Positions 7,440 to 15,756 of a stretch of DNA of 64,000 nucleotides are shown here, piece after piece (within the stretch, counting starts at the first letter, position 1; every line of letters begins with the position of its first letter). The DNA comes from Paenibacillus rhizosphaerae (GTDB lineage Bacteria; Bacillota; Bacilli; Paenibacillales; Paenibacillaceae). The stretch covers positions 310,001-374,000 of the forward strand of contig NZ_JACHXJ010000006.1 in the NCBI RefSeq assembly GCF_014192015.1. Direction: 5' to 3'. The notes under the pieces were generated by a model. That model did no database searches and was not told the DNA's origin. It saw only the letters and a list, made by a program, of their open reading frames with translations. Made by a program: the position numbers and the translations under genes.

Positions 7440-7483
7440 CGTAGTCTACCCACCGTAATGATTATATCTACTCCTGAAACAAA

Positions 7484-7999
7484 CTAGCTTTTAATAAACA
7501 CAATCTTCACGGCAACCACCTGATTGTCGGCATTTACAGCCTTGTATACCCCATACGCCCCGTCACCCATGCCTGTGCGCGAAACGACGCCGCCATCCAG
7601 GACGCCTGCTTCCTCCCCGCTCTCGGTGAGATCGCAGCAGGCGAAATACCACTCGGTATCTTGGTCCTGCTTACCGTCAGGGGCATCCGCATCCGGAATC
7701 CGGTGCTTGACGATGTCAAAAATCCCGGCCTGCCCGCTGTCCACCCCGGCCACAAAAGAACACTTGATCCATTCCAGCGACGCCGCCTGTTCCGACACGG
7801 AATGGTGGTAAGCCGTCAGCTTGGCGTTGGCTTCGCCCCAGTCGCGGACATCCACTTTCTCTACTTCTCCCACCCACGTGCCCGTTATGGCGGATTCCAA
7901 TACGCCCATAATAATCGTATCCCGATCCAATTCATAACAAGGATCCGCTACTACCAATTGACCGGAATTCACTTCAAAATTGCCTAGTTGAATGACCAA
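7484..7999 (-). CDS. DUF4241-like protein
   Basis: A 171-residue acidic, beta-rich protein. It starts LVIQLGNFEVNSGQLVVADPCYE and contains GVDSGQAGIFD and the end motif GGVVSRTGMGDGAYGVY followed by VVAVKIVF, a pattern seen in DUF4241-type proteins of Bacillales. Function is unknown. The start is taken as TTG 7999, eight bases after GGAGG; the in-frame ATG 50 codons earlier lies in a stretch without homology and overlaps the terminator of the upstream gene. It appears monocistronic. Confidence 0.6.
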   Translation of the reverse strand: MVIQLGNFEVNSGQLVVADPCYELDRDTIIMGVLESAITGTWVGEVEKVDVRDWGEANAKLTAYHHSVSEQAASLEWIKCSFVAGVDSGQAGIFDIVKHRIPDADAPDGKQDQDTEWYFACCDLTESGEEAGVLDGGVVSRTGMGDGAYGVYKAVNADNQVVAVKIVFIKS

Positions 8000-8070
8000 T
8001 AAGGATACCTCCAATAACTGTGATGATTTGGGTTTATTGTAACATGTGTGGGGGAGGAGATTAAATCGAG

Positions 8071-8135
8071 GCAAAAAAGTCTTGGCCTGCGCCCAATACT
8101 TCCATGAAGGAGTTACTGAATCACAAGCCAAGACA
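8071..8135 (-). terminator. Terminator downstream of the epimerase-like SDR gene
   Basis: TCTTGGC and GCCAAGA (8080-8086 and 8127-8133) pair over a 40-base loop; six T follow on the minus strand. Confidence 0.55.
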
Positions 8136-8216
8136 TTTTTACTCATCAATGTTACCGTCAGGCGATTTCATTAGATAACCTTCAGAAAAACCCTTCGTTC
8201 ACCCCATCCATCAATT

Positions 8217-9119
8217 TTAACGGTTGAAGTAGTGTCCCTGTTCCAGATCCGCGATCAGACCAGGGTTCACGGGCTGCCATCCTAAGCGTTCCTGGGTCAG
8301 TGCGCTCGACGCCAGATTGTCGGTCGACGCGGCGAAGGCGAGCCACCCGAAGTAAGCGTCCGCCTCCTCGCGGGGAATGCTGCGCACCGGCAGGTTCAGG
8401 TGCCGGCCGATGACCTCAGCGATCTCCCGGAAAGGCACGCCCTCATCGCCGACTCCGTGATACACGGCACCAGCGGCCCCTTTTTCCAACGCCAGTCTGA
8501 ACAAGCGCGCCGCATCAAGCTGGTGAACCGCCGGCCAGCGGTTGAGTCCTTCATCCACGTAAGCCGCAAAACCTTTTTCACGCGCGATACTGATCAGAGT
8601 CGGAACAAAGCCCTGCTCGCCCGGGCCATGCACGGACGGTGACAGGCGGACGACCGAAGCTCTCACTCCGCGTCCAGCCAGCGCGAGCGCAGCCTCCTCG
8701 GAGCGGCGCGGCGTAGATTGGGTCGACTTGTCATCTTCCGTTCCGAGCCGCCCCGGCGTAAGCATCAGCGTTCCCGAGGTCGCCACGAATGGCTTTCCAG
8801 TACCCTCGAGCGCCGCCCCGATCACCTCGATCGCCTTGCTGTCCGTCTCAGCGGCTGCCGCGAAGTCCGCGAAGTCGTGTTTAAAAGCCAGGTGAATCAC
8901 GCCGTCCGCTGCGGCGGCGCCTTCCTGCAGGTTGTTAAGGTCATCCAGGGAACCACGGAGCACTTCAGCCCCGGCAGCCGTCAGCGATTCGGCAGACTTA
9001 TCCGAGCGGGCGAGCCCGACGACTTGATGTCCTGCGGCAATGAGTTCGCGAACAACAGCGGAGCCGACAAACCCCGTTGCGCCTGTTACAAAGACGCGCA
9101 TATTTTGTGTATTTTCCAT
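8217..9119 (-). CDS. NAD(P)-dependent extended SDR (epimerase/dehydratase-like)
   Basis: A 300-residue atypical extended short-chain dehydrogenase. The nucleotide-binding motif VFVTGATGFVGSAVV sits at the N-terminus, and LARSDKSAESLTAAGAEVLRG follows as in a common Firmicute/actinobacterial family annotated SDR oxidoreductase. The catalytic Tyr-Lys pair is degenerate. The ATG at 9119 fits a GGGAAAGTGA ribosome site; an in-frame codon 12 residues earlier is less likely. It lies in a row with a second, frameshifted SDR gene 66 bases upstream, possibly co-transcribed and under the TetR protein encoded divergently at 10127. Confidence 0.85.
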   Translation of the reverse strand: MENTQNMRVFVTGATGFVGSAVVRELIAAGHQVVGLARSDKSAESLTAAGAEVLRGSLDDLNNLQEGAAAADGVIHLAFKHDFADFAAAAETDSKAIEVIGAALEGTGKPFVATSGTLMLTPGRLGTEDDKSTQSTPRRSEEAALALAGRGVRASVVRLSPSVHGPGEQGFVPTLISIAREKGFAAYVDEGLNRWPAVHQLDAARLFRLALEKGAAGAVYHGVGDEGVPFREIAEVIGRHLNLPVRSIPREEADAYFGWLAFAASTDNLASSALTQERLGWQPVNPGLIADLEQGHYFNR

Positions 9120-9184
9120 ATTGATCACTTTCCCTTTCTTGGTTCGTTTAATCAATGGTCAGCAAACTGCGGTTTTTGACGTAC

Positions 9185-9942
9185 TTACATTTGCGAGCCG
9201 CCTCCGTCTACGGGGAACTCAGCCCCCGTGGTATAGGTCGCATCGAAGGCGAGGAACAGGACGGCTTGGGCCACCTCGCGGGCTCCCCAAAACGCAGCAT
9301 CGGGTTCTCTTGTCTCATCTGCGCCCTGGTCTGTTCCGCGGCTTCGGCCGGCATCGATCTGTCCAGAATGCCTGTGTCGATCGGGCCGGGGCTGACTGCG
9401 TTCACACGAATCTTCCGAGGCAGCAGCTCGCGGGCGAGACTGCGCGTCATGGAGCGGAGCGCTGCCTTGCTGGCAGCGTACGCGCTGATCATCGGAATTC
9501 CGAGCACGTTCGCGACCGAAGTCGTGAGAACCACGCCGCTCCCCTCGTTAAGCAATGGGACGAGCTTTTGAACGGTAAAGTAAGGGCCCTTGGTATTGAT
9601 GGCGAGAACCTCATCGTACACCTCTTCCGTAACGGACTCAAAAGGAACGAAGCGCGTCACGCCAGCATTGACGAACAAGGCATCGATCGTGCCAAACTCC
9701 GCCTTCACCCGGTCGGCCAAGGCGTTGATATCCCTCAACGACGAGGCGTCACTCACGACAGCGATAGCGTTGTTCCCCAATTGTTTCAGGGCCGAATCGA
9801 GCGTGGACTGGGTGCGGCCGGTAATCAATACACGCGCTCCCTCATCCACCAGCATCTTCGCTGTCTCCAGGCCGAAGCCGCTGCTTCCTCCTGTAATGAC
9901 GACCCGCTTGCCCTCGTATTTCCCTTTTTCCACAGTACTCAT
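9185..9942 (-). pseudogene. Classical SDR oxidoreductase with a one-base frameshift
   Basis: Residues 1-215 are an intact classical SDR: cofactor motif TGGSSGFGLE near residue 17, the NAG motif (LFVNAGV), catalytic Ser in TTSVANV and YAASK near residue 155. After RFGEPA the frame is lost and a false stop follows at 9208. Adding one base near 9276-9280 restores EVAQAVLFLAFDATY, then TGAEFPVDGGGSQM and a stop at 9185, exactly the C-terminus expected of the family. Either the gene is recently inactivated or the base is a sequence error. Start ATG 9942 follows GGAAGTGAAAAG. Confidence 0.8.
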
Positions 9943-10026
9943 CTTTTCACTTCCTTCCTTGGCTTAGAGGCTCATTTATTTTTGCAAGACCGATTATAAC
10001 TCCACAAATTAATTAAGTAAACAAAA

Positions 10027-10051
10027 TTAATAAAAAAAGTTAATTTATTAA
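10027..10051. promoter_or_regulatory. Inverted repeat, candidate TetR operator
   Basis: TTAATAAA and TTTATTAA form perfect 8-base arms around nine bases in the AT-rich gap between the SDR pair and the divergent TetR gene, the position expected for shared control. Confidence 0.5.
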
Positions 10052-10088
10052 TTTTCGTAAAAAGTGTTTGTGATCCCAGCGAAATCGT

Positions 10089-10094
10089 TATAAT
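10089..10094 (+). promoter_or_regulatory. -10 box of the TetR gene at 10127
   Basis: A perfect TATAAT lies 32 bases before the GTG start; a TTTGTG 16 bases upstream may serve as -35. Confidence 0.5.
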
Positions 10095-10126
10095 ATGTTG
10101 TATAAGCACAAAGGAGGCTTCATTTC

Positions 10127-10765
10127 GTGAGAAAAGCGGTAAGCGCCGATCATTACATCGAGAAAATAAAACCGATCATCCGAAAGAACAAATTCAGCCA
10201 GCTTAAAATAGACGATATCGCCAAATATATGGATATCAGCAAGGTGACACTGTACAAGCACTTTTCATCCAAGGATGACATTATTCAGCAGGTCGTAGAG
10301 TATGAGATGAACTATTTGCAGCAGGCCGATGTCGTTGTGAACGACGAAACCGTTTCTTATATCGAGCGTTTTCAGCAAACGTTCCTGCAATCGCTGATCT
10401 GCGTCATTTATATATCCGATTTGTTCCTGGAGGACCTCAAGGAATTCTATCCGCGGTTATTTGAAGGTCTTGTCATTGCCCAGCAGAATCGGAATAAAAA
10501 GCTGGAGAGCTTTTTTGAAGCCGGGATGGATCAGGGCATTTTCAACCGGATGAATGCGGTGCTGTCTTTGGTTCAAGACGACGCTACGCTGCGGCGGATT
10601 ATGGAACCGACGTTCAGCATCCAGTGGTATGACCTCACCTTGAAACAAGCCGTGATGGAGTTTTACCGAATGAAAAAGTATCAAATGATTCGCCCTGAGC
10701 ATTGGGACAAGGTTGATGAATCCCAGATTGAGGATGAGGTCGTTAGGATTTTGCAAACCATATAA
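10127..10765 (+). CDS. TetR/AcrR-family regulator
   Basis: A 212-residue regulator. The N-terminal helix-turn-helix reads IDDIAKYMDISKVTLYKHFSSKDDIIQQV (near residues 25-53), visible as DDIAKYMDIS and TLYKHFSSKDD. The C-terminal half is a helical ligand-binding domain. The start is GTG with AAAGGAGG upstream. It is divergent from the two SDR genes and is the best candidate to repress them through the AT-rich inverted repeat at 10027-10051. It ends at a strong terminator. Confidence 0.85.
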   Translation: MRKAVSADHYIEKIKPIIRKNKFSQLKIDDIAKYMDISKVTLYKHFSSKDDIIQQVVEYEMNYLQQADVVVNDETVSYIERFQQTFLQSLICVIYISDLFLEDLKEFYPRLFEGLVIAQQNRNKKLESFFEAGMDQGIFNRMNAVLSLVQDDATLRRIMEPTFSIQWYDLTLKQAVMEFYRMKKYQMIRPEHWDKVDESQIEDEVVRILQTI

Positions 10766-10782
10766 TTAGATCCCTGAACACC

Positions 10783-10817
10783 AAAAACCCCGCTGGCTCG
10801 CGCCAGCAGGGTCTTTT
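10783..10817 (+). terminator. Terminator of the TetR gene
   Basis: GCTGGC and GCCAGC pair around TCGC, extended by CCC/GGG, followed by TCTTTTT. Confidence 0.85.
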
Positions 10818-10900
10818 TCACATATGCTGCTATTCTGTTGTTCCTCTAGCTTAACGACGATCGCGGGATGCATAATCGTTTGGTTGGTTAGCTGCGCCTA

Positions 10901-11809
10901 TCACGGCGTGCCCGATTCATCACCTAGCGGCTCGAGTGCCGGCAGGTGCCTCAGCTTCTCCGGATTTCCTAAAGCGTAAATCGATTGGATCTTGTCATCT
11001 TTAAAAGAAAAAGAATACACGAACTGATCCCCGTTATCGATCGCAAGCCGGAAGCCCGGTATACCGTTGACGGAAACAAAGGAATACGTATATTTCCCCA
11101 CGTACATTTGGAGCAGATTAAGCAGCAGCTTGATGACCCGCTCGAATCCAAGGACAGGCACCCGTGCCGCTGTGACCTTGCCGCCGCCGTCGGAGATCAT
11201 GGCAGCGCCCTCGCTGACCAGCTCCAGAAGCCGGCTTGTATTTCCTTGCAGAAGGGAACTGACGAAATCCTTCAGCTTCTCTTCGGCAATGTGAGGCGGG
11301 AGAGTTTGCTCGGAATCGGCCTGGATGCTCTTTTTGGCCCGATGGAAAATTTGCCGGCAGTTCGCAGTGCTCTTGCCAACCATCCCGGCAATCTCGTCGA
11401 ATGAATAATGAAAAATTTCGCGGAGGAGAAAAACAGCCCTCTCAACGGCACTAAGCTGCTGCAGGAGCAAGAGGTATGCCGTCGATATGGATTCGCGCCG
11501 CAAGTAAATCTCGGACGGATCGGCTTCGGCAGCATCCAGCGAACCGATCAGCGGCTCAGGAAGCCAGGGACCGACATAGAGCTCCCGTTTCTTCGCCGAG
11601 GAACGGAGCAGATCCAGGCATCGGTTGGTGACGATTTTGTACAAAAAGGATCGCTCATTCCGTATTGCATCAGGCTCCTCCAGCCGACCATAGCTTATAA
11701 AGGTCTCCTGCACGATATCCTCGGCGTCCATAACGCTGCCCAGCATCCGGTAGGCATAGGATATCAGCGGTTTTCTATAGGTTTCATACAATTCTTCTAT
11801 GCTGCTCAT
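10901..11809 (-). CDS. ECF41-group RNA polymerase sigma factor (SigJ-like)
   Basis: A 302-residue extracytoplasmic-function sigma factor. Regions sigma2 (about 5-70, YRMLGSVMDAEDIVQETF) and sigma4 (about 105-160) are followed by a SnoaL-like C-terminal domain. All three ECF41 signature motifs are present: WLPEP (82-86) in the linker, DGGGK (207-211) and NPEKL (282-286, a variant of NPDKL). In this group the fused domain controls the sigma factor without an anti-sigma factor. The gene overlaps the upstream FAD oxidoreductase gene by 26 bases, so the two are translationally coupled. ATG 11809 fits the ribosome site better than the in-frame codon six residues earlier. ECF41 genes are usually linked to a carboxymuconolactone decarboxylase, an oxidoreductase or an epimerase; here it is an oxidoreductase. 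Confidence 0.93.
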   Translation of the reverse strand: MSSIEELYETYRKPLISYAYRMLGSVMDAEDIVQETFISYGRLEEPDAIRNERSFLYKIVTNRCLDLLRSSAKKRELYVGPWLPEPLIGSLDAAEADPSEIYLRRESISTAYLLLLQQLSAVERAVFLLREIFHYSFDEIAGMVGKSTANCRQIFHRAKKSIQADSEQTLPPHIAEEKLKDFVSSLLQGNTSRLLELVSEGAAMISDGGGKVTAARVPVLGFERVIKLLLNLLQMYVGKYTYSFVSVNGIPGFRLAIDNGDQFVYSFSFKDDKIQSIYALGNPEKLRHLPALEPLGDESGTP

Positions 11810-13094
11810 GGGTCCCCCTTCCCTCACTCTCCAGGGAGAGAATATGCCGCACAGCCCTTTTCGCGCTGGCCGTCGCGGCGTCGGCTAGTAATTCCCCGTG
11901 CGAAGCCCAATCTCCTGCCACGTACAGCCCCTTGATTTCCGGTACAGCGGGCCCCGGGTTCTCCTGACGGTTCAGGTGCATAAAATCGTGGCACACCGTA
12001 ATTTTCGGCAAATACTGCCGGACGATAAGCTCATCCCTCCAGCCCGGCTGCACCAGATCCAGAACTTGTTCCAGATCCTGCAAATCCTGATCCGGATCGC
12101 TTTCCGGCCCCTTGTATTTGATCACGGTGACAACCTGTGAACCATCGTCGCTAAGATAAGCGGCGCGCGACTGATTGGACAGAAAGACGGTCCGGTCGAT
12201 ACCGTACACGAATTGCTGATCCGGCTTTGGCAGACGCCGGAGGGCCACATCCAGGCACGCAGCCGTAATTTCGACCGCCTGCTCCTTCCAGGTGTGAAGG
12301 GCGGTCGTTTCAGCTCCAGGCACCAGCTGATGAGCGACCGCGGGCGAGGCGGCGACGATGACGGCATTCGCCTTGATCGTCGTTCCATCTTCGCAGAGCA
12401 CATACCGTACCGAGCCTTCAGCATGCCCGATCGACACGGCCTTGCTCTTCGAGAGCAGCTTCACGCCGACATCCTCAGCCAGCTTGCCTAGCTCGTCGAC
12501 CATCACGCCCCAGCCCCGGTCCAGATACAGCACGCCCTTCAGGGAGTTCTGCAGCTGCCGCAGCACCGGACCCGCCGCCTGCAGATCCGGCGCTACCACG
12601 TAGCTCGCCGTACGCAGAAGCGCATAAAACAAATGCCGCAGCATAGGGTCCTTGATATTCCCCTCCAGCCATTCCCGGAGACTGACCCGCTCGTACCGGA
12701 GCGTATCCATTTTGCCCAGCTTCGCCAGCCAGGAGGCGAGCTCCACCTTCCCTTTCCAGGACAGCAGCGGCGTGGTGAAGAGCGATTTGACCCCCATCGG
12801 CATGGTCACCAGCTTCCCGTTCCAAATGCCGAGTGCATCGGTGGATGGCTGGCCCCCCTGCAAACTTAGCCCGAGCTCGCGGAAGGTCGCAAGCGCATCG
12901 CCGTGATACAGGGCGTGCCCCCCCAGATTGAAGTATGCTCCCTTCTTCTTTACCGTGATGGCCCGGCCGCCGAGGCGCTCCTGCTTCTCGATCAGAATTG
13001 TCCGCTTCCCCGCTTTTGCCGCATACACCGCCGCCGTCAGACCTGCTATGCCCCCGCCAACTACCGCTACATCGTAATCGTACTCCATCTCCAT
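11784..13094 (-). CDS. FAD-dependent oxidoreductase (phytoene desaturase/amine oxidase type)
   Basis: A 436-residue flavoprotein. The dinucleotide-binding motif DVAVVGGGIAGLTAAVYAAK lies at the N-terminus, followed by LIEKQERLGGRA (the GG doublet of this superfamily) and a C-terminal FAD segment GLYVAGDWASHGELLADAA. It probably oxidises a hydrophobic or amine substrate; the true substrate is unknown. ATG 13094 (MEMEYDYD) has AAAGGA eight bases upstream. Its stop lies inside the ECF41 gene, and an ECF41-type promoter lies 34 bases upstream of the start, so the oxidoreductase is both operon partner and regulon member. Confidence 0.88.
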   Translation of the reverse strand: MEMEYDYDVAVVGGGIAGLTAAVYAAKAGKRTILIEKQERLGGRAITVKKKGAYFNLGGHALYHGDALATFRELGLSLQGGQPSTDALGIWNGKLVTMPMGVKSLFTTPLLSWKGKVELASWLAKLGKMDTLRYERVSLREWLEGNIKDPMLRHLFYALLRTASYVVAPDLQAAGPVLRQLQNSLKGVLYLDRGWGVMVDELGKLAEDVGVKLLSKSKAVSIGHAEGSVRYVLCEDGTTIKANAVIVAASPAVAHQLVPGAETTALHTWKEQAVEITAACLDVALRRLPKPDQQFVYGIDRTVFLSNQSRAAYLSDDGSQVVTVIKYKGPESDPDQDLQDLEQVLDLVQPGWRDELIVRQYLPKITVCHDFMHLNRQENPGPAVPEIKGLYVAGDWASHGELLADAATASAKRAVRHILSLESEGRGTHEQHRRIV

Positions 13095-13127
13095 CTCGAT
13101 CATTCCTTTCGGTGATTTTACCCGTAT

Positions 13128-13154
13128 GACGGGGAGGGAGGATGGGATGTGACA
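13128..13154 (-). promoter_or_regulatory. ECF41-type promoter of the oxidoreductase-sigma operon
   Basis: Read leftward, TGTCACA (13154-13148) is followed after exactly 16 bases by CGTC (13131-13128). This is the -35/-10 motif known for ECF41 sigma factors. It lies just upstream of the operon that encodes such a factor, which implies autoregulation. Confidence 0.85.
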
Positions 13155-13355
13155 ACATCGGCCGGAAAACTTCTTTAAATATTTTTTGGCTGTACGGGCG
13201 TACCCCAAACTCTATATCATTAAAAAACGCGCTTTGGCGGGCGCGCTGCGATGATAACTTTTATTTTAACTGATCCGTACGGAATTCATCGGGGACCGGG
13301 AGTATAATGACGTTAGGTCATCATTATCCTGCTTGATGCCTTGATTGCTCCATTA

Positions 13356-13384
13356 TTGACTCCCTGGTAAACAACTGATATGAT
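13356..13384 (+). promoter_or_regulatory. Promoter and operator-like site of the TetR gene at 13391
   Basis: TTGACT and TATGAT are 17 bases apart, a near-consensus promoter. The expected start of transcription, about seven bases after 13384, falls on the A of the ATG at 13391. The -35 box is embedded in TTGAC-N6-GTAAA, a near copy of the two perfect TTGAC-N6-GTCAA sites before the downstream SDR gene. Confidence 0.75.
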
Positions 13385-13390
13385 GACACC

Positions 13391-13981
13391 ATGAGCAGAC
13401 CAAGAGAATTCGATGTCGATCGTGCGCTTCATCAGTCCTTGGAGGTATTCTGGACGAAAGGCTTCAAGTCGACTACTTTTGAGGATTTGACCCACGCGAC
13501 GCAAGTGAAAAAACAAAGCTTATATTGCGTGTTCAAGAACAAGCGGGATTTGTTCCTGAAAGCATTGGCACTTTATCGCGAAGAACGCATAGCATTTCTG
13601 GAAGAGATGGCCTCCCGGGAGGTGTCACCGTTGGAGAAACTGGAGGTCATCTGTGACTACTCACAGTATCAGAACAAAGAAACGTGCCGTGGTTGCTTTA
13701 TGGCCAATTCCGCAATGGAATTCGGAAACGATGACCAGGAAGTCTACCACGAAGTATCGTTGATGTTCGAACGTGTCGAATGTATTCTCGAGAAGATCAT
13801 TCGCGAAGGCCAGGAGCAAGGGCTGGTTACGAACTGTCAGAGCAGCAAAGAACTCGCCGCTTATCTAAATAACGCGATTAGCGGGGCGCGTTATATGGAG
13901 AGGGCCGGCGCCTCCAACGAGCAGATCAATGCTGTGTTGCATACGTCATTTACGCTGATGCTAGCGAAGAACGCTCGCTAG
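13391..13981 (+). CDS. TetR/AcrR-family regulator (probably leaderless mRNA)
   Basis: A 196-residue regulator starting MSRPREFDVDRAL. The helix-turn-helix includes TTFEDLTHATQVKKQSLYC and the F-NKRDLF motif (YCVFKNKRDLFLKAL). The middle contains ETCRGCFMANSAMEFG, typical of a TetR subfamily that controls neighbouring reductases. No ribosome site precedes ATG 13391, and the promoter geometry predicts a transcript that begins at the start codon. The likely target is the SDR gene at 14388, which has two palindromic operators; the promoter of this gene carries a related site, suggesting autoregulation. Confidence 0.85.
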   Translation: MSRPREFDVDRALHQSLEVFWTKGFKSTTFEDLTHATQVKKQSLYCVFKNKRDLFLKALALYREERIAFLEEMASREVSPLEKLEVICDYSQYQNKETCRGCFMANSAMEFGNDDQEVYHEVSLMFERVECILEKIIREGQEQGLVTNCQSSKELAAYLNNAISGARYMERAGASNEQINAVLHTSFTLMLAKNAR

Positions 13982-14194
13982 TGTCAGTTGATCAGTGCAA
14001 ACGTTTCCCCCGGTTAGCAGGCGAAAAAAGCGATAAAACGAAGACGCCGCGATGGCGATTTCTTATAATGGAAGTTAGTTATCGTTATAAGCGGCAGTTT
14101 CGCCTTTCGGATTACTAACGGAAGGAGGTTCTCTTGCTCGGAACGGTCGACATTAGGCAGTAGTTGGACATGCTCTATTTTTTTCGCCCCTTTC
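13982..14194. other. Spacer after the TetR gene
   Basis: No gene seen. A nine-codon TTG reading at 14134 has a good AAGGAGG but no other support. Confidence 0.35.
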
Positions 14195-14210
14195 TTGACC
14201 CTGTAGTCAA
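14195..14210. promoter_or_regulatory. Palindromic operator 1 and -35 of SDR promoter
   Basis: TTGACCCTGTAGTCAA is a TTGAC-N6-GTCAA palindrome. TTGACC is followed after 17 bases by AATGAT (14218-14223), so the operator overlaps the -35 box, as at the TetR promoter. Confidence 0.65.
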
Positions 14211-14322
14211 TAATGAAAATGATAAAACAGGTACACCTTAGGTGTCATTCGAAAGCAACTCGGGAAAACAAAGTGCATTTTGCACTTCATTAATTGCTTT
14301 CCGGTTAATTTTTATCTTTTTC

Positions 14323-14338
14323 TTGACTTGATAGTCAA
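14323..14338. promoter_or_regulatory. Palindromic operator 2
   Basis: TTGACTTGATAGTCAA repeats the TTGAC-N6-GTCAA pattern 128 bases after operator 1. Both copies share a TCTTGAC start and a TAGTCAATAAT end. It lies 50 bases before the SDR start codon, so a bound repressor would block transcription or loop to operator 1. Confidence 0.65.
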
Positions 14339-14387
14339 TAATAACTGACCACAAAAAAATTCATTAATTCTTAAAAGGAGAGAAATC

Positions 14388-15122
14388 ATGGGAAAACTTG
14401 ATAGAAAAGTTGCAGTAATAACGGGTGGATCAAGCGGCATGGCGCTCGCCAGCGCCAAACTGTTTGTTGAAGAAGGCGCCCATGTTTTCATTATGGGGCG
14501 CAGACAAGAAGCTCTGGACCAGGCCGTCGAGCAGATCGGCCGGAACGTGACCGGCGTGCGCGGCGATGCAGCTGACCTGGACGATCTGGATCGCTTGTTC
14601 GATACGGTCAAGCGGGAAAAAGGCAAGATCGACGTGCTATTCGCAAGCGCCGGAACGGCGGAACCCGCCAAGCTTGGCGAGATTACGGAAAAGCAGTTCG
14701 ATACGACCTTCGGTCTGAACGTGCGGGGCACACTTTTCACGGTACAAAAGGCGTTGCCGCTGTTCAACGATGGCGGATCGATCTTCATGACCGGGTCAGT
14801 CGCTTCGATCAAGGGCTGGTCTGATTACAGCGTATATTCAGCGAGCAAGGCTGCACTGCACTCATTCGCCCGCACGTGGCTCAACGAGCTGAAGGGCAGG
14901 AAAATCCGGGTGAACGTGCTGAGTCCGGGGCAGATCCAAACACCGATTCAGGAGCAGTTGTTCGACGCGGAGACGAAACGGCAGTTTGAATCCTTGATTC
15001 CGCGTGGAGAGATTGGCCGCCCGGAGGAGATTGCAACGGTTGCGCTGTTTCTTGCTTCGGACGACTCGAGCTATGTGAACGGGGTGGAGCTGTTTGTCGA
15101 CGGCGGTACCTCGGCAATCTGA
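14388..15122 (+). CDS. Classical SDR-family oxidoreductase
   Basis: A 244-residue NAD(P)-dependent short-chain dehydrogenase. Cofactor motif TGGSSGMALA near residue 13, the active-site region GSVASIKGWSDYSVYSASK with catalytic Ser, Tyr and Lys, and the C-terminal YVNGVELFVDGG. The third glycine of the TGxxxGxG motif is replaced (GMALA), a common variant in this family. ATG 14388 follows AAAAGGAGAG. It is probably repressed by the TetR protein encoded upstream. Substrate unknown. Confidence 0.9.
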   Translation: MGKLDRKVAVITGGSSGMALASAKLFVEEGAHVFIMGRRQEALDQAVEQIGRNVTGVRGDAADLDDLDRLFDTVKREKGKIDVLFASAGTAEPAKLGEITEKQFDTTFGLNVRGTLFTVQKALPLFNDGGSIFMTGSVASIKGWSDYSVYSASKAALHSFARTWLNELKGRKIRVNVLSPGQIQTPIQEQLFDAETKRQFESLIPRGEIGRPEEIATVALFLASDDSSYVNGVELFVDGGTSAI

Positions 15123-15213
15123 AATCGCACCGCAAAAAAGAGAAGGGATGAGCCCTTGGCGCTTGCGCTGTGCCCCCTTTATCTTGCGAACGTAGAGGAG
15201 GCATGCATTGAAG

Positions 15214-15343
15214 TAACACGTCCGTCCAAGCAGGGGTACGGAAACGATTTGTAGATGGAGGGGCTACGCTGGAAAACAATGGAGCTAGCGGAACAACACG
15301 TTTGATACTGTACGATAAACCAGGTTCCTCACAAATAAAGTGA
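15214..15343 (+). pseudogene. Possible SDR C-terminal remnant
   Basis: A short reading contains VRKRFVDGGATLENNGAS. RFVDGGATL is the usual end of a classical SDR, but nothing of the rest of the gene is present and the flanks are non-coding. Confidence 0.3.
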
Positions 15344-15756
15344 TTGAAATTCCTTTACCATTTTGATTTTGGGAACTTTGGTTTTAACAGGCTTTAAAAT
15401 CGCCCTACCTGGAACGTCATTCTCTGTGGTGCAGCGCTGATTTTGCGTTGCATGGATGGCTAACGAGGAACGTTAGTTCAATAAAGCAGCAGCAGTCTAG
15501 GGCTTTTTTCTCAGTTCGTGGCTGCTGCTGTTACGTTTTTGGGGTTAGTCTATTACTTATTTTTCGAGAATGTGACGGTTTGTAAATCGAAAAAACCACG
15601 CGGCTGCAATACATCCAGTCTAATACTTTTATTTTCTCTATACACCAAATACGAACAATATACTTGTTAGTAGATATGTAATAAAAAATCGATTTGTGAA
15701 ATTGAATTCCATTTTCTTCTCCCCTTTTTAAGAATTTCATCCAATGACCTCCAACT
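15344..15756. other. Spacer with hairpin and short repeat
   Basis: No gene seen. CTAACG-AGGAA-CGTTAG is a small inverted repeat (about 15460-15476) that runs into CGTTAGTTCAA, a word repeated at 45325-45335 on the other strand. CAGCAGCAG and CTGCTGCTG (about 15486-15531) form a long hairpin. Confidence 0.35.

Noticed and set aside
14134..14163. Nine-codon TTG reading with good AAGGAGG before the SDR operators
   Set aside because: Too short, and it lies upstream of the SDR promoter, so it cannot be its leader peptide.
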